A stretch of DNA of 64,000 bases, taken from contig NC_088866.1 in the NCBI RefSeq assembly GCF_032884065.1, positions 26,020,335-26,084,334 of the forward strand, written 5' to 3'. Both the position numbers and the translations under genes were made by a program. Within the stretch, counting starts at the first letter, position 1. Each line of letters opens with the position of its first letter. Under the pieces are notes generated by a model. The model did not search any database and had not been told where the DNA came from. It worked only from the letters and a program-made list of their open reading frames with translations. This document shows, one piece after another, positions 31,688 through 43,900 of the stretch. This stretch comes from Artemia franciscana. Lineage: Eukaryota > Arthropoda > Branchiopoda > Anostraca > Artemiidae.

Positions 31688-31863
31688 CTATAACATTGGT
31701 GTCAGACTTAACTTTGGACGGATCATTGGACGAATTTCACGGATCACGCGAAAACCGCTGCTTTTCTGTGAAAACTCAGCTATGTCAACCTGAGGTTGTC
31801 TATAATTTTCAAAAAAGAAGTAGATGACAGGTCGTGTAAACTGGGAATAGTAATCTTGAAATA
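31688..31863 (-). CDS. Possible terminal coding exon of an unidentified minus-strand gene
   Basis: After a minus-strand acceptor ('aagccttttag') a 57-codon frame runs to TAG. It includes FQDYYSQFTRPVIYFFFENY, then QVDIAEFSQKSSGFRVIREI and RPMIRPKLSLTPML. The composition looks protein-like rather than low-complexity. I do not recognise the family. An overlapping frame, shifted and running to a stop at 31578, also looks protein-like (ELAENHKYIYKPNHKELPF). Either an alternative end or a frameshift may be involved. No upstream partner exon was found. Confidence 0.35.
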
Positions 31864-32049
31864 CTAAAAGGCTTAAAATAAATATTTGAGGAATTTCTTT
31901 TATACATTTAAAATATCAGCTGTAAAATGACTAGAGGTACAGTATTTAATCAGACTAGGATGCACTATTAGGTTACTTTCAGTACAAACTCTTTTGTAGG
32001 CTAGGCCTGGTCATATTAGCCCACACTAGGCTACTCATAGTCTGTTGCT

Positions 32050-33470
32050 GAAACGTTAACATTCTTGAAAGGGGTTAGGTTTAGAAAAGTGAAAATCTCA
32101 GAAATGAATCCAGGACCAAAAATGTACTCTTGGAAGGTATTTCAGTAAAATCCGAGTTTAGCTACTTATAACTCTTGTAAAAAGCTGTTAGGTTAGAAAA
32201 ATGGGTAAAATTCTAGTTAATTGACTTCTTGCTATCTGAGAAAGGGTTTAGGTTAGGAAAATGAAACTTTCAGGGATGAATCTACAGACAAAAGTATGTC
32301 TCAGGAAGGTATTTTGAAGCAACTACCTCCACTCCTTCTCCCTCTAGTTGGCCCTGACCTTTGATGACCTTTAAAAATATGTGTGTTATAAAAGTGAAAC
32401 CTTGCAAAATAGATCTTCTGCTTAATTGAAGTACTACAAAATTGTTTTCAGCTTCATAACTTTACTCAATTCCATTTTATAAGGTTTTAAAGATATGCAG
32501 ATACATTTCCTAAATTTTGAAAACAAAAAACATTGATATGGCTCAAAATTCTACTCAAATAACAGGAATTGCATTTTCAGAACTAAAGGTAAAGAAAAAG
32601 CAACTAGTAACTGAAAATTAAGGTAAAATATTGTTTTGTCAAAATTTCAATAGGTATAGACCTGTCATGTAGGCAAATTTCAGGGCCCTCTAGAGGGAGA
32701 AAGAGTGGAGGTGGGTACTTCAAAATACCTTCCTGGGACATACTTTAGCCTGTAAACCCATCCCTGGAAGTTTCACTTTCCTAACCTAAACCCTTTCCAA
32801 GATAACAAGAAGTCAATTAATTTACCTAAACATGTAAACTAACCATTGCTGTATTTAATATGCTATGCTGTACCCCACCCCCACCCTAATGTGCAAATAT
32901 ATAATAATTCCATAACAGTGAGTTTGCAGTAGTTTTGCAAGAGAGAAAAGATGTTCAAAAAGTCAAAATGCATCTATTAACAATAGTTTCATTACCCAAA
33001 ACAATTGTTCAGATAATATCAACATTGACCTTTTGTTTTACTTTGTTCAAGCAAAAGATCTATTTTGCAAGGTTTCACTTTTATAACATACATATTTTTA
33101 AAGGTCATCAAAGGTCAGGGCACTCTAGAGTGAGAAGGAGTGGAGGTGGGTACTTCAAAATACCTTCCTGGGACATACTTTATCCTTTAGACTCATCTCT
33201 GAAAGTTTCATTTTTCTAACCTAACCCCTTTGCAAGATAGCCAAAAGTCAATCAACTAGAATTTTACCAAAATTTCAATAGATATAGACCTGTCATGTAG
33301 GCAAGTTTCAGGGCCCTCTAGAGGGAGAAGGAGTAGAGGTGGCACTTCAAAATAACTTCACGGGACATACTTTAGACTCATCCCCGAAAGTTTTATTTTC
33401 CTAACCTAACCCCTTTCTGAGATAGCCAAAAGTCAATCAACTAGAATTTTACCAAAAAATGAAACTTTCA
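32050..33470. repeat. Cluster of MITE copies
   Basis: Contains one complete element (32204-32826), a left-end fragment (about 32055-32165), and two right-end fragments (about 33065-33262 and 33270-33460). All carry the phrase 'aggttaggaaaatgaaactttc' or its complement, with 'gtatgtcccaggaaggtatttt' and 'ccctctccctctagaggg'. Confidence 0.8.
32204..32826. mobile_element. MITE-like element with about 140-bp inverted repeats, copy 1
   Basis: The left arm 32204-32345 begins GGTAAAATTCTAGTTAATTG and is the reverse complement of the right arm 32686-32826. Core includes 'gaaaccttgcaaaatagatc' and 'ttgcattttcagaactaaag'. No open frame of note. Copy 2 at 48252-48862 has the same structure and length, which defines a family. 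Confidence 0.8.
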
Positions 33471-33765
33471 GCATTGGGTCTATAGACTTATTTTAAAGTA
33501 ATTACCTTGAATTCTTCTCCCTCTAGAGAGAGATTTTACATGTATTGCCAAGCTTTAATGTTAACAAATTGCTCTCTTTTCTCTCAATGCATTTTATTAA
33601 AATTTTGGTTTAACCAATTTGTTCAAAATTGTCCAAAGATCATATAAAGATGCCTCAAGGGTCAACCCCAAGAGGCACTTTTTGGACATCACCCAGAGCC
33701 TGGGGCCATGCGTTGTAAGTTATGACCTGAGGCATGTAAGGTTTTTATGGAAAGGGCTGCCATTT

Positions 33766-34740
33766 AAACTTTGTAGGAGACTCCATTTGATTCAAAATCA
33801 AAATTACTAGTTAGCTGTTTTAGAGTCAAAAGTGACTGAAGGGCAGCTAGCCCCCCCCCCATTCACCCTTTTCCCAAATGAATCCAATTGAAATTGAGTT
33901 TTTCAAAGAAAAGTAAAGAGCCTCATTGACCTCAACAAATGAAATAAATTCCTGTAATAGTCTAAATAAAATATTATTTTCATCCAGTTTTTCAAAAAAG
34001 CATTTTTGGAATATCTCAAGGACTGCTATGGGTATTAAGTTAGAATTCAAGATTAAGGAATATTGGAAAGTGATTCAAAGACTACAAGATGCCTCTGCCA
34101 TTTTAAGTGCCTTGTATCTCTCAAAACTAATCAAAAAGTATTTTTTTTTTTGTTCAAAATAGACAAAAGTTCTAGTAACTATTCCTCTGGGGATACAATG
34201 CCACAGCCATTTTGTTCAATCCCCCCAGCCCCAAGGGTAAGGTTTCCAAGTTATGCAAGTTGCTTGTTCTTACTTTGTTTACTTAGATTTACTGATTTAT
34301 GGGGTGAATTTTATTTATGGGACAAGGAATGTAAGATATGCAAGTTGTTTATTGTTACTTTGGTAATTTGCTAACTTTGATACTTTGTAAGTTTGACACT
34401 GTAACTTTGGTGCTAGTTTTGATACTTTGATGAAACTTGATGTTAAAAAAAAAAAAATTGAAATACAGAATGTTGAAAAACTTGAAACGTTTGCAATAAT
34501 AAACAAACAGAAATTAATTGAAAAAGCTCTTTGAAAAAGAAGTTTTTCAAAGAAAAGTAAAGACCATCATTAAACTTAACTTCAGCAGAAATAAATACCT
34601 ATAATAAACCAAACTCATAGTTTTTTTGTAGGAAAATATGTTTTTTGGTGTTATAATTGAGAAAAAACATTAAAAAGTATCAAAATTGCACCCCAAGATT
34701 TTGAGAAATAAATTTTGTCCCCTCCCTCTTCTACACAGTC
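33766..34740. repeat. Repeat-rich intergenic segment before PDAP1
   Basis: 33766-33885 is a minus-strand fragment of the 240-bp module. The segments 33895-34010 and 34540-34660 are diverged direct copies sharing 'tttttcaaagaaaagtaaag' and 'aaataaat'. No gene seen. The short first exon of PDAP1, if it starts ATGCC-G as in relatives, should lie upstream of 34853 but was not identified. Confidence 0.45.
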
Positions 34741-34852
34741 ACTGCTTCATGTTCTTTTTTCTATAGAGATGCAAGGTGTTCGAATTGTTACTTATGTGTA
34801 ATATTTCTTCTTCTTTTTATACTTTTTACTATTGTCATCATTTTCTTTGTAG

Positions 34853-34947
34853 GAGGTAAAGTAAACTTGAAAGGTAGGAGGAAACAATTTACCAATCCTG
34901 AAGAATTGGAAGCAGAAAGAAAAAGGGAGGAGAGAAAAAACTGGAGA
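34853..34947 (+). CDS. PDAP1: PDAP1 exon 2 (first identified coding exon)
   Basis: Acceptor 'ttttctttgtag', donor 'gtgagt'. The first two bases complete a Gly codon begun in the missing first exon, as expected for the conserved MP-x-GG start. Encodes [18 protein letters not shown] and a Lys/Glu-rich helix ending RKNWR. Confidence 0.85.
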
Positions 34948-37900
34948 GTGAGTAAAATTATCCTAACTTGATTTCAGCTTTCTTTTAGCTTACTTTGGTC
35001 TTTCGAACCCTAGATGTAGACTGTATTAGATGTTATTAGCTCTCTTCTTTCTTCCTGTTGTCAATAAGTGGATGAGTAGAAGTTTATGTGATTTTTTCCT
35101 TGATACATTGGATTGTTTTTAGATGTTCAAATATGAAATTGAATGTTTCGCTTTCAATGCTTAATAGCATTATTTATAAGAATGAATTAATATTAGCAGA
35201 TTGCTATTATTATATATCTTTTAAATAGTAAATGCACTAAAAATGGTTGCTTGATAAAAAACATCTCCTTATAAGGTGGTGGTCAACTGCCTTGAATATG
35301 TTTGATCAGTCTGACTGTACATTGCAACATTTTTAAGCTGTTATTTTCAAGTTAATTATGGGCTTTTACAATGGTTAAAAGGTACTCAAATTAAAATTGG
35401 ATTATACTCTATGTTTGAGATTGAGCTTGTAGTTTCTTTTCTCCCTGCCCTCAGAAAAAGGATTCTTCTGATGAAGAAGAAGAAGAAAGTGGAAGTGAAT
35501 CTGGTAGTGGCAGTGAATCAAGCTCTGATGACGAAGAAGAAAAACCAAAAAATAAATCAGTGGTGGATGTAGAAAATCCAAATAGAGTCCCACCAAAAAT
35601 GAAGAAAGCTTCAGCAGCTGCACCAGGAAAACAGGAAGAAAAACCACAGTTAACACGGAAGGAAAGGTAATTCTTCCTACCCATTTATGTTTTAAGTCTA
35701 CTTTTATCTCTTTTATATGTGGGTTTATCCATTTTCTTTAGGGAGGTGAAGCACTTGGTTGGGACAGAGAATATTATGCAGTGTTTTGATTTTTATAGCG
35801 CAGGAAAATTGCAAGTCTGTTGCACACTGTGATAATGAAAAAAGTGAATATGTTGATCATTATTATAGTTAGAATTAACTAAAAGCTTAAATCATCATTA
35901 GGCTTGTATAATTTATATTTGAAAGATGTTTTAGTTACCTAGAGTGTATATGGCTATTATTTTTTCTCTGGTGGAGTTTTTAAAGTTGGACAGACTTGAA
36001 GTAATTTTCAGTTTAATGTTACTTCCATATCTAACCTGGGCTGAGATATTGGACATCTATTAAACCTGTCTTGATGGCCTTTGTTCATATTCTCCTTTTT
36101 TCTTCATTAATTGTTGTCTTGTTTTGTCTTCTTTTTTATTTTATTTTCATTGGAGGAGGGGATTTTTGTAGTAACTTCTTTATTCTACAGACCCACTCTA
36201 GATATGGTTTCTACCCAAAGATTATTCCTAGCTAGACGAGATCAATCGGGGGCAAATTTAAGTTTAGAAAACACTTTTCTGGCATTTCTGTCTGATTATA
36301 AATTTTGTGCTTTTTCAAGTCCTAGTGTGTTGACTCCAATTTACCCCAGATCCCAGAAGTGTTTCATGATCCCCGGTATGTAATATATTCACTTTAACAA
36401 TTATGATAATCCAACAGTTCATGATGAACTGTAATTAAGGATTGGTTAGTACTAACATTAACAGAAGTTCTGAATTAAGAAGTTTGTTAATATATATGTA
36501 AAAAGAATTGGCTTTTTATGGCAGTTCTAAATCTGTATTCTGACCAAGCTTAGAGTCAACCACCAAAACCTATGAGCCTGAGAAAATTTGGTTAATTGTC
36601 AAAATTGGGGCGATACACCCACAAAAAGATAAGTGATCTGTTGGGAAATTATACCTTCAAATTCAGATCATCGGTGAATCTATTTACAGAGTTTTCAAGC
36701 CCTCTACAAAAATATGAAAATTTGCCATTTTATCCTAGAAGAATGATCACCTTGATCAATGATTGCATTGAATGATCCAGTATGAGCAATGCATGTTTAT
36801 TTTTTATTTTTATTTTTTTAGGGGTGGTCGTATCAAACCAATGTTCATAGACAATGGAGAAATAACTCATTTAATGGAAATTGAAAAGTTCTAGTGTTTT
36901 TTTTTCAAGTAGTGGAAAGATTGTGCTGCCAAAAGAAACCAAAATTCTAAAAACTAAGTTTTACAAGAATTCAGCAACAATATAATATATTATTCCATTT
37001 AATCCTGAATCTTTAAAATGTATTAATTTTAGAGTCACTTATGAAGCTATTGGCACATAAAAAATTGCATAATTTTAGAAATTGGAGTTGAACTCTTCTG
37101 AAAAAGTGAGCTTTTTGCAACGATATTCAATGTTTATGAGCCCTAGTGGCATTATTGACATGGTTTGGAACTTTTTACTTTTTCAGAGAAGGATGGTCAG
37201 GCATATTACCATCCATGGCTCTTAGTCGTGGATCATTAAAAGAGGGTTCATTCGAATGAATATTATAAAAATTTAGTCCCAGTTATAAGTAACAAAAGAG
37301 ACAATGTCAGAAAATATTGCCACGTTATAGCATTTTTATCCATAAACATTTTCAATTGGTTCACCAAAAACTCTTGAGAACTAAAGAAAGGGTGTTTATA
37401 TACGGCACAGATACAAATTATCTAGTAGGGTGTTGGTCAATATGATCTCTTGCGAGTAGGAGGATACCAAAGCCCCCCCCTCCAAAAAAAGAAGAAAAAA
37501 TAGGCTTGTAATTTTTCTATGTGAAGCACTGGAGATGAATTCGCCAAATATTCAGAGGGTTACAAATTTGGCCTATAACCTTTCAGAGGCCAGGGGCGAG
37601 TGCAGTTGAAGCAAAAGGTCTCTTATTGCAGAGAAGTGGTTCATATTGGGCTAAAATATTCCGTTTTGAAAAGTAAATGCTCAGAAGAAGCTCTTTTTTC
37701 GAATTACCATGCTGCAAAAGTTAAACTTAGATTGATATTTCAAAAATGTATACTCTGTATGCGAGATGGGCTTTTCCTTCCTTAACCCCCAGTTCTTTTT
37801 ACTAAAGTTTGAATTTTTCTTCCCAATGCTGTAAGAACGACTTCTACAGGTGCAAGGGCAATTGGAATGGAATAAAAGTATTATTCACAATATCTCATTT

Positions 37901-40900
37901 TTGGAAGAGCTGATTGATGTGCATTTGCTTTAAATATTAGAATTTCATGTTGAACTATTTTACTGATCACATACACGTTTGTTGCACTTCTAAAAATGCT
38001 TTCAGCCCAGCACTATAAAACTAGTATATAAAGAGTAAACTGCTGAGTGGGTAGCCCCCTTCAAAGTCTCCCTCTTAACTTTTTTTTTGAAAATAAACTT
38101 TTTTTTGAATTTACATTATCACATAATGAATCTTCTGCATTCTTTGAATATTCCTTTATTTTGTTTTTAATTATAGAAGAAAAATAGATAGAAAAGGGTA
38201 ACATTATCCTTACTGTTGTCTATAGCTTTTTTATTCATTCCCAGGGAAGAAATCGAGAAGCAGAAGGCCCGAGAAAGGTATCAGAAATTACATGCTGAAG
38301 GGAAGACAGACGAAGCTAGGGCTGATTTGGCTCGTTTAGCAATAATTAAACAACAAAGAGAAGAAGCAGCCAAGAAAAGGGACGAAGAAAAGAAAGGTAA
38401 ATTTCTAACTTTCTTTAATTTCGCTTTCTTCACTTTTGTTTAGCAATAATTAAACAGCAAAGAGAAGAAGCAGCCAAGAAAAGGGACGAAGAAAAAAAGG
38501 TGAATTGCCTTGAGGTGTCCAAATTGAACAAACATTCTATTGTTTGGCTCTTGAGATCCTCCCTCCCCATAGATTTTGAAAAATACTGTTTTTCTGCTGT
38601 TGTGATTGCAAAATGGCTATTTTGGTATTTTTATTGAAAAAATCGCCTCTCCCATAGATTTCGAACCAGTAAAAATAAGAGCCAAGGGTAATGTAAATTG
38701 GAATCAACATGTAACTTTAATGGATCTTGTTTTGCATATTTTGATCTTGTTTTGCACGGGCAAAATAGCTATTGATAAGATCTCCACGATGCTGAGCTAG
38801 AATTTAGGAAAACTTCTGCTTCATGGAAGCAGAATCAGTACTGGGGCCATTAGTATTTTTGATATATATAAATGACCTCCCAAGGTGTTTACCCCAAGAT
38901 AATAGCTTAGCATTAATTTTTGCAGATGATACGGCTGCGACAGTAAAAGCTAAAACCCCATCTTTGTTGGTTGAGAAAATGGTGACAGCAATGAAATCTT
39001 TGAATAAATGGTTTGCGTGTAACTGCCTGGCTCCGAACTTTTCTAAAACTGAATTCATGATTTTCGGGTGGTCACAGCGGGCGATAAATAAAATTACCAT
39101 AGATGAGTTAATTGTAAATCAAAGTAGGATTAAAAGAGTACATTCATTTCGTTACCTTGGGATTATTCTCGATGAGCTTTTATCTTTCCGTAAGCATTCT
39201 GATTATTTGAGATTGAAACTTGCCCATCAGTTAGGTTATCTTCATAGATTGAAACAGGTGTTTCCTTTTTCCATCCTTTTTATACCATTCTCTAATTGAA
39301 TCATATCTTAATTATTGCCCCATAGTTTATCTCAACACATTTATGGTCCATCTGCAACCTCTTCAGATAATTCAAAATAAGGCAATTAGAATTCTGGGTA
39401 CTTTTGTTTATTGCCCTGCGAGACTTAAAAATCTGTCAGAAACCCAAACTTTATATATTTTTCTCAATATACTTATTCTCAAACCATTGAAAGGACGAGG
39501 ATTACATCCAATCCTCAATAAATTATTTCCATGATCTGGCTATAATTGGGACTCCCACTTCCCCTGCCCACTGCATCCATTCCAAGAAGTATCGCCTTCC
39601 GCCAATCAAATTAGAAAGAGCTAGATTCTCAATTAGATTAAATTAAAAAACAAGTTTTTTGAAATGAAAGTAAGAAGCGACATTAAAACTTAAAACGAAC
39701 AGAAATCACTCCGTATATGAAAGGGGCTTTTCCTCCTCGACACCCCGCTCTTTACGCTAAAGTTTTTTATTGTTTTAAAAAAGTAGAGTTGCGAGAAAGA
39801 ATCAAACTTTAGCGCAAGGAGCGGGGGTGTCGAGGAGGAAAAGCCCCTTTTCATATACGGAGAAATTTCTGTTCGTTTTAAGTTTTAATGTCGCTCCTTA
39901 CTTTCATTTCGAAAAACTTGTTTTTTTATTTAATTTCTGAAAGTTTTTGAATTAATGCATGTCTGATTTTGGCTCTCAGTACATAAATTATTAAAATTAA
40001 ATTTGCATATTAATTCTTTTTTTTTGGCTAAATGGCTTTCTCTTAGTTTTGATCAGACGATTTTGAGAAATAAGGGATGGGGAAGGAGGCCTAGTTGCCC
40101 TCCATTTTTCGGTTACTTAAAAAGGCAAACTAGATCTTTTAATTTTTAACGAACGTTTTTATTAGTAAAAAATATACGTAACTTAAGAATTAACTTACGT
40201 AACAAACTTTTTATAATTATCATATTTTTGATTGTATATATGAGGGGGCTGGTCCCCTCGTTAATAACTCGCTCTTCACACTAAATCTTGTTTTGTCCCA
40301 ATTCTTTAAGAATGACCCCTGAATCAGAAAGGCCATAGAATAAATAGTTGAAATTACTTAAAAATTTTTAGCATAAAGAGCGAAGTATTTATCTCCTCCT
40401 AAATACCTCGCTCTTTAGGCTAAAGTATTTTTAGAACCCCTCATATGTGTAATAATCTCTGTTGGTTTTAATGCTTCTCCTTACTTTCAATTGAAAAAAA
40501 CTTTTTCATGTTTGTATTTTCATTGTTTTTTTTTAATAGTAATGCTAGAAAATCCTGCGCCCTTTTCATTGAATTTCTCTTCCCCCATGAAATATTCCTC
40601 CAAGGAAAGATCCTCCCATATAAGATCCTCCCCTGAACCCCACACCCAAACCAAAAAAATCCCCCTGATAACGTCGGTACACTTCCCAGTAACCATTACT
40701 GTATGTAAACATTGGTCAAAGTTTGTAACTTGCAGCCCCTCCCCCAGGGACTGTCGGGGGTAAGTCATCCCCTAAGACATAGTTATTATGGTTTTCGACT
40801 ATGCGGAACAAAATGGCTATCTCAAAATTTTGATCCATTGACTTTGGGAAAAAAATGAGCGTGGGAGGGGGCCTAGGTGCCCTCCAATTTTTTTGGTCAC

Positions 40901-43900
40901 TTAAAAAGGCCACTAGAACTTTTCATTTCCGTTAGAATGAGCCCTCTTGCAACACTCTAGGACCACTTGGTCGATACGATAACCCCTGGGAAAAAAACAA
41001 CAAACAAACAAATAAACACGCACTCGTGATTTGTCTTATGGCAAAAAATACGAAATTCCACATTTTTGTAGATTAGGAATATTGTAGATAGATTATTATT
41101 ATATTGGAGATAGATTAAATATTGGAGATAGTGGGAAAAATGCAGCTTCTATCAGTTCTGAACTCCTTCGTGCTAAGTAAATTGCTTAATATCCCACTGT
41201 CTCATAATGGTAGTACCTTGTAGTCGGGTAGTTGCTCTTCTGATTATTTTAGAATGTAAGGGGGTCGAGAATATAAGGGGGTATGAGATAGAGTATTTAA
41301 ATTAGCAATTAAGTCCATATAAAACATTATTAATTTCTATTTTCAAGAAAGGTTCCTTCCCTTGGTTCATCTTTTAGAAAAACCTGCATAAGTTACGTCA
41401 TAGTAGGATTGCCAAATTTTGATATATCACCAATACCAATAAGAGATTCGAAATAAGAGTAAAGTTGTTATTACTGCAAGATTTGTAACTTGGAAAGTCT
41501 AACGCATGTATATTTTATCTGTAGAGGCTTGTAACTTTTTTAAGAGTTAGAGCCTCCTCTGGGAAGTGGACCAGACAAGTATGGCAAATTTAAGCACTAA
41601 CTAATAAGTAGATTTTGAATAGCGCTTTTCCTAAAAAAAAAAAAAGAAGAAAAAAAGCCTAATTTGAAATGCCTTGAGCGATAATGTGGCTAGCCTTTTT
41701 ACTAGTCTATCTGAAACTGAGTCCTTCCTTTGGCAAAAATTTTACTTTTATTCTTCTACAAAATAGAGAAGAGCCTTTTAAAAAAAAACAGATTTTCTGT
41801 AGTCTTCAACTCCTCAAAGGATAAAATGGATAAGAGAAAAAAGAGCAGAAATGAAGCCATAATAGGGTTCTTTTAAATTCTTTCCAAGTTTTTCAGTTGC
41901 CACATGAAATTTTAATGCAAAATCTTGATATACTTATAATTCTCAGTCCCTCAGCTAAATAAAATAGCCCAAAACCACCAAATGGGCTGTAATTTGCGCT
42001 AGTTTCGAAACACTAAGTTCAGACACACTGGAAACTCGGCATCACAGCCATTTATCTTGCGAAAAATTAGGTTCTTGTGTAGAAAAAATTCGGCGCCTAG
42101 GTTTAGCTTGTGTTATAGCCAGAGACTTTAATTGTAATTTGTTTCTCAGGCGTCTCCACGTACTACTATAGTTGCGTGTATTAGATAAGATGTCCAATTT
42201 TACGGATATTCCCACATCTTCGCAAACCTCTAACTTGGACCATGTTGCTGCATCTTGAAATCTAACCGCCAGTACAGTTAATGTTATATTTGATTATCAG
42301 CTTTCTGACCCCTTACCTATAATTTGCATCTTTAGTTTCTCAAAGTAGTCCACTAGCACGTGATTCCTCAGCGTGGCGGTATCGTCGTGATTGGTAAGAT
42401 TGACGAAACTCAATTTATCGAGTCGGTTGACTCGATTCCAAGTAAAACTGATGTCCCATTTCACCTCCTCCAAAAGTCACTCCAATTGCCTAAGAATGAG
42501 GTCCTGATTTGTCTTGATGTACATTTTGCTTAAATATGTCATGCCCTCTACTTTGCCGAAAAAAGAGCTGTCTACATGCAACATGTCTTCAAAGGAATCG
42601 TTCCTGATCCAGATCTTTTTACTTCATTTGGACAAGCAAAGTTTTGGTTTTTTATATGGAAAGAGTGCGGGCGTCCCCACTACGGGGCATTTAAATGGCA
42701 TACGGGTTTCTATCAATCAATCAACCAATATTTATCAATTCAAATTAAAAATAAACAAAATAATAGTATGCCCCAGCAGAGAGCAGAGCTCATAAGGCTG
42801 GGGCAGTACAAACGCACATAAAAAAACAACACAGCGTCTCGTCATACTAATAATTCCAAAACAAGAGAAAAAAAAAACTAAGACAAAAAAAAAACATACA
42901 AGGTAGGAGATAATAGAGGAGGCCACCCCAGCGTGAGAACACCACATCAAAATACATACTAAAATCTATTATTAATCAATCCCGACATCCAGCCAAAGAA
43001 CTATTTTTGAAATATGTTTTTTTTCAAAGAGAATCGACTTGTGAAACTTCGGGACATTTCTACTAAGTTAAGTTTATTTACAATATGAGGAATCTGGTAT
43101 CAAACAGTTCGTGGTAACGAACTGTAGTAAGGAGCGACCCGGCTCAATAGTAAACAAAACTCTAAAAAACGGAATTTCGATGCTAAAAGATATATCAAAA
43201 GAATTGGATTTTTATGCTGATTTTAAATATAAAAGTGTCATAATATTTAGTCTTTGTCATCAAAAGTTACGAGCCTGATAAATTTTGCCTTATTTTGGAA
43301 AATAGGGGGGTAACACCCCTTAAAAGTCATAGGATCTTAAAGAAAATCACACCATCGCATTCAGCGTATCAGAGAACCCTATAGAAAAAAATCCCTATAG
43401 GGGATGGCTACGCAAGTTTTATATGAAAGGAGGAAACTTAAGAAATGTTTTTTTTTTTTCGTGTTTCTACTGTTTTTAGGAAATTATCAACGCTATACCT
43501 AATTGCAAAATTGGAGATATTTTTCTTATAACCCAGTGTTGGTACCTCGAAGGCAGTTTTCCTGTTGGTTATAGCATTTGCCATCGATAAGTACCGAGAG
43601 AACAATTTTCTGATAATACCATGGTATTGATGGTAATTACTGGTACCTGAGAATTAAAACTTAATTGATTGTCACAATTGTATATTGAAGAATTTTCCTG
43701 GTTTACATTGTGCAAATATTTTGATTTGTAAGACTCCTGTAATTTAAAAAAGAGGAAAATATTCAAAATTTTTTCAGTGATGCGAGAGAAAAAAAGAGGG
43801 TGGAGGGAGATTTAATTTGTGGTGGTTTATGTTTGCGTTAAGTTTGAATTAAGTGCACATTGTACATTATGGGCGCTCTAGGCTTGTCTCTTCCTTCATA

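Noticed and set aside
32240-32260. TTAGGTTAGG as an interstitial telomere repeat
   Set aside because: Only two units, and they are a fixed part of the MITE arm, not an array.
33648-33662. ATGCCTCAAGG as first exon of PDAP1
   Set aside because: No GT donor at a position giving the required reading phase. Joining would create a stop or lose the Gly-Gly start.
35402-35684. Minus-strand frames rich in Phe, Ser and Leu
   Set aside because: Exact antisense shadows of the acidic PDAP1 exon.
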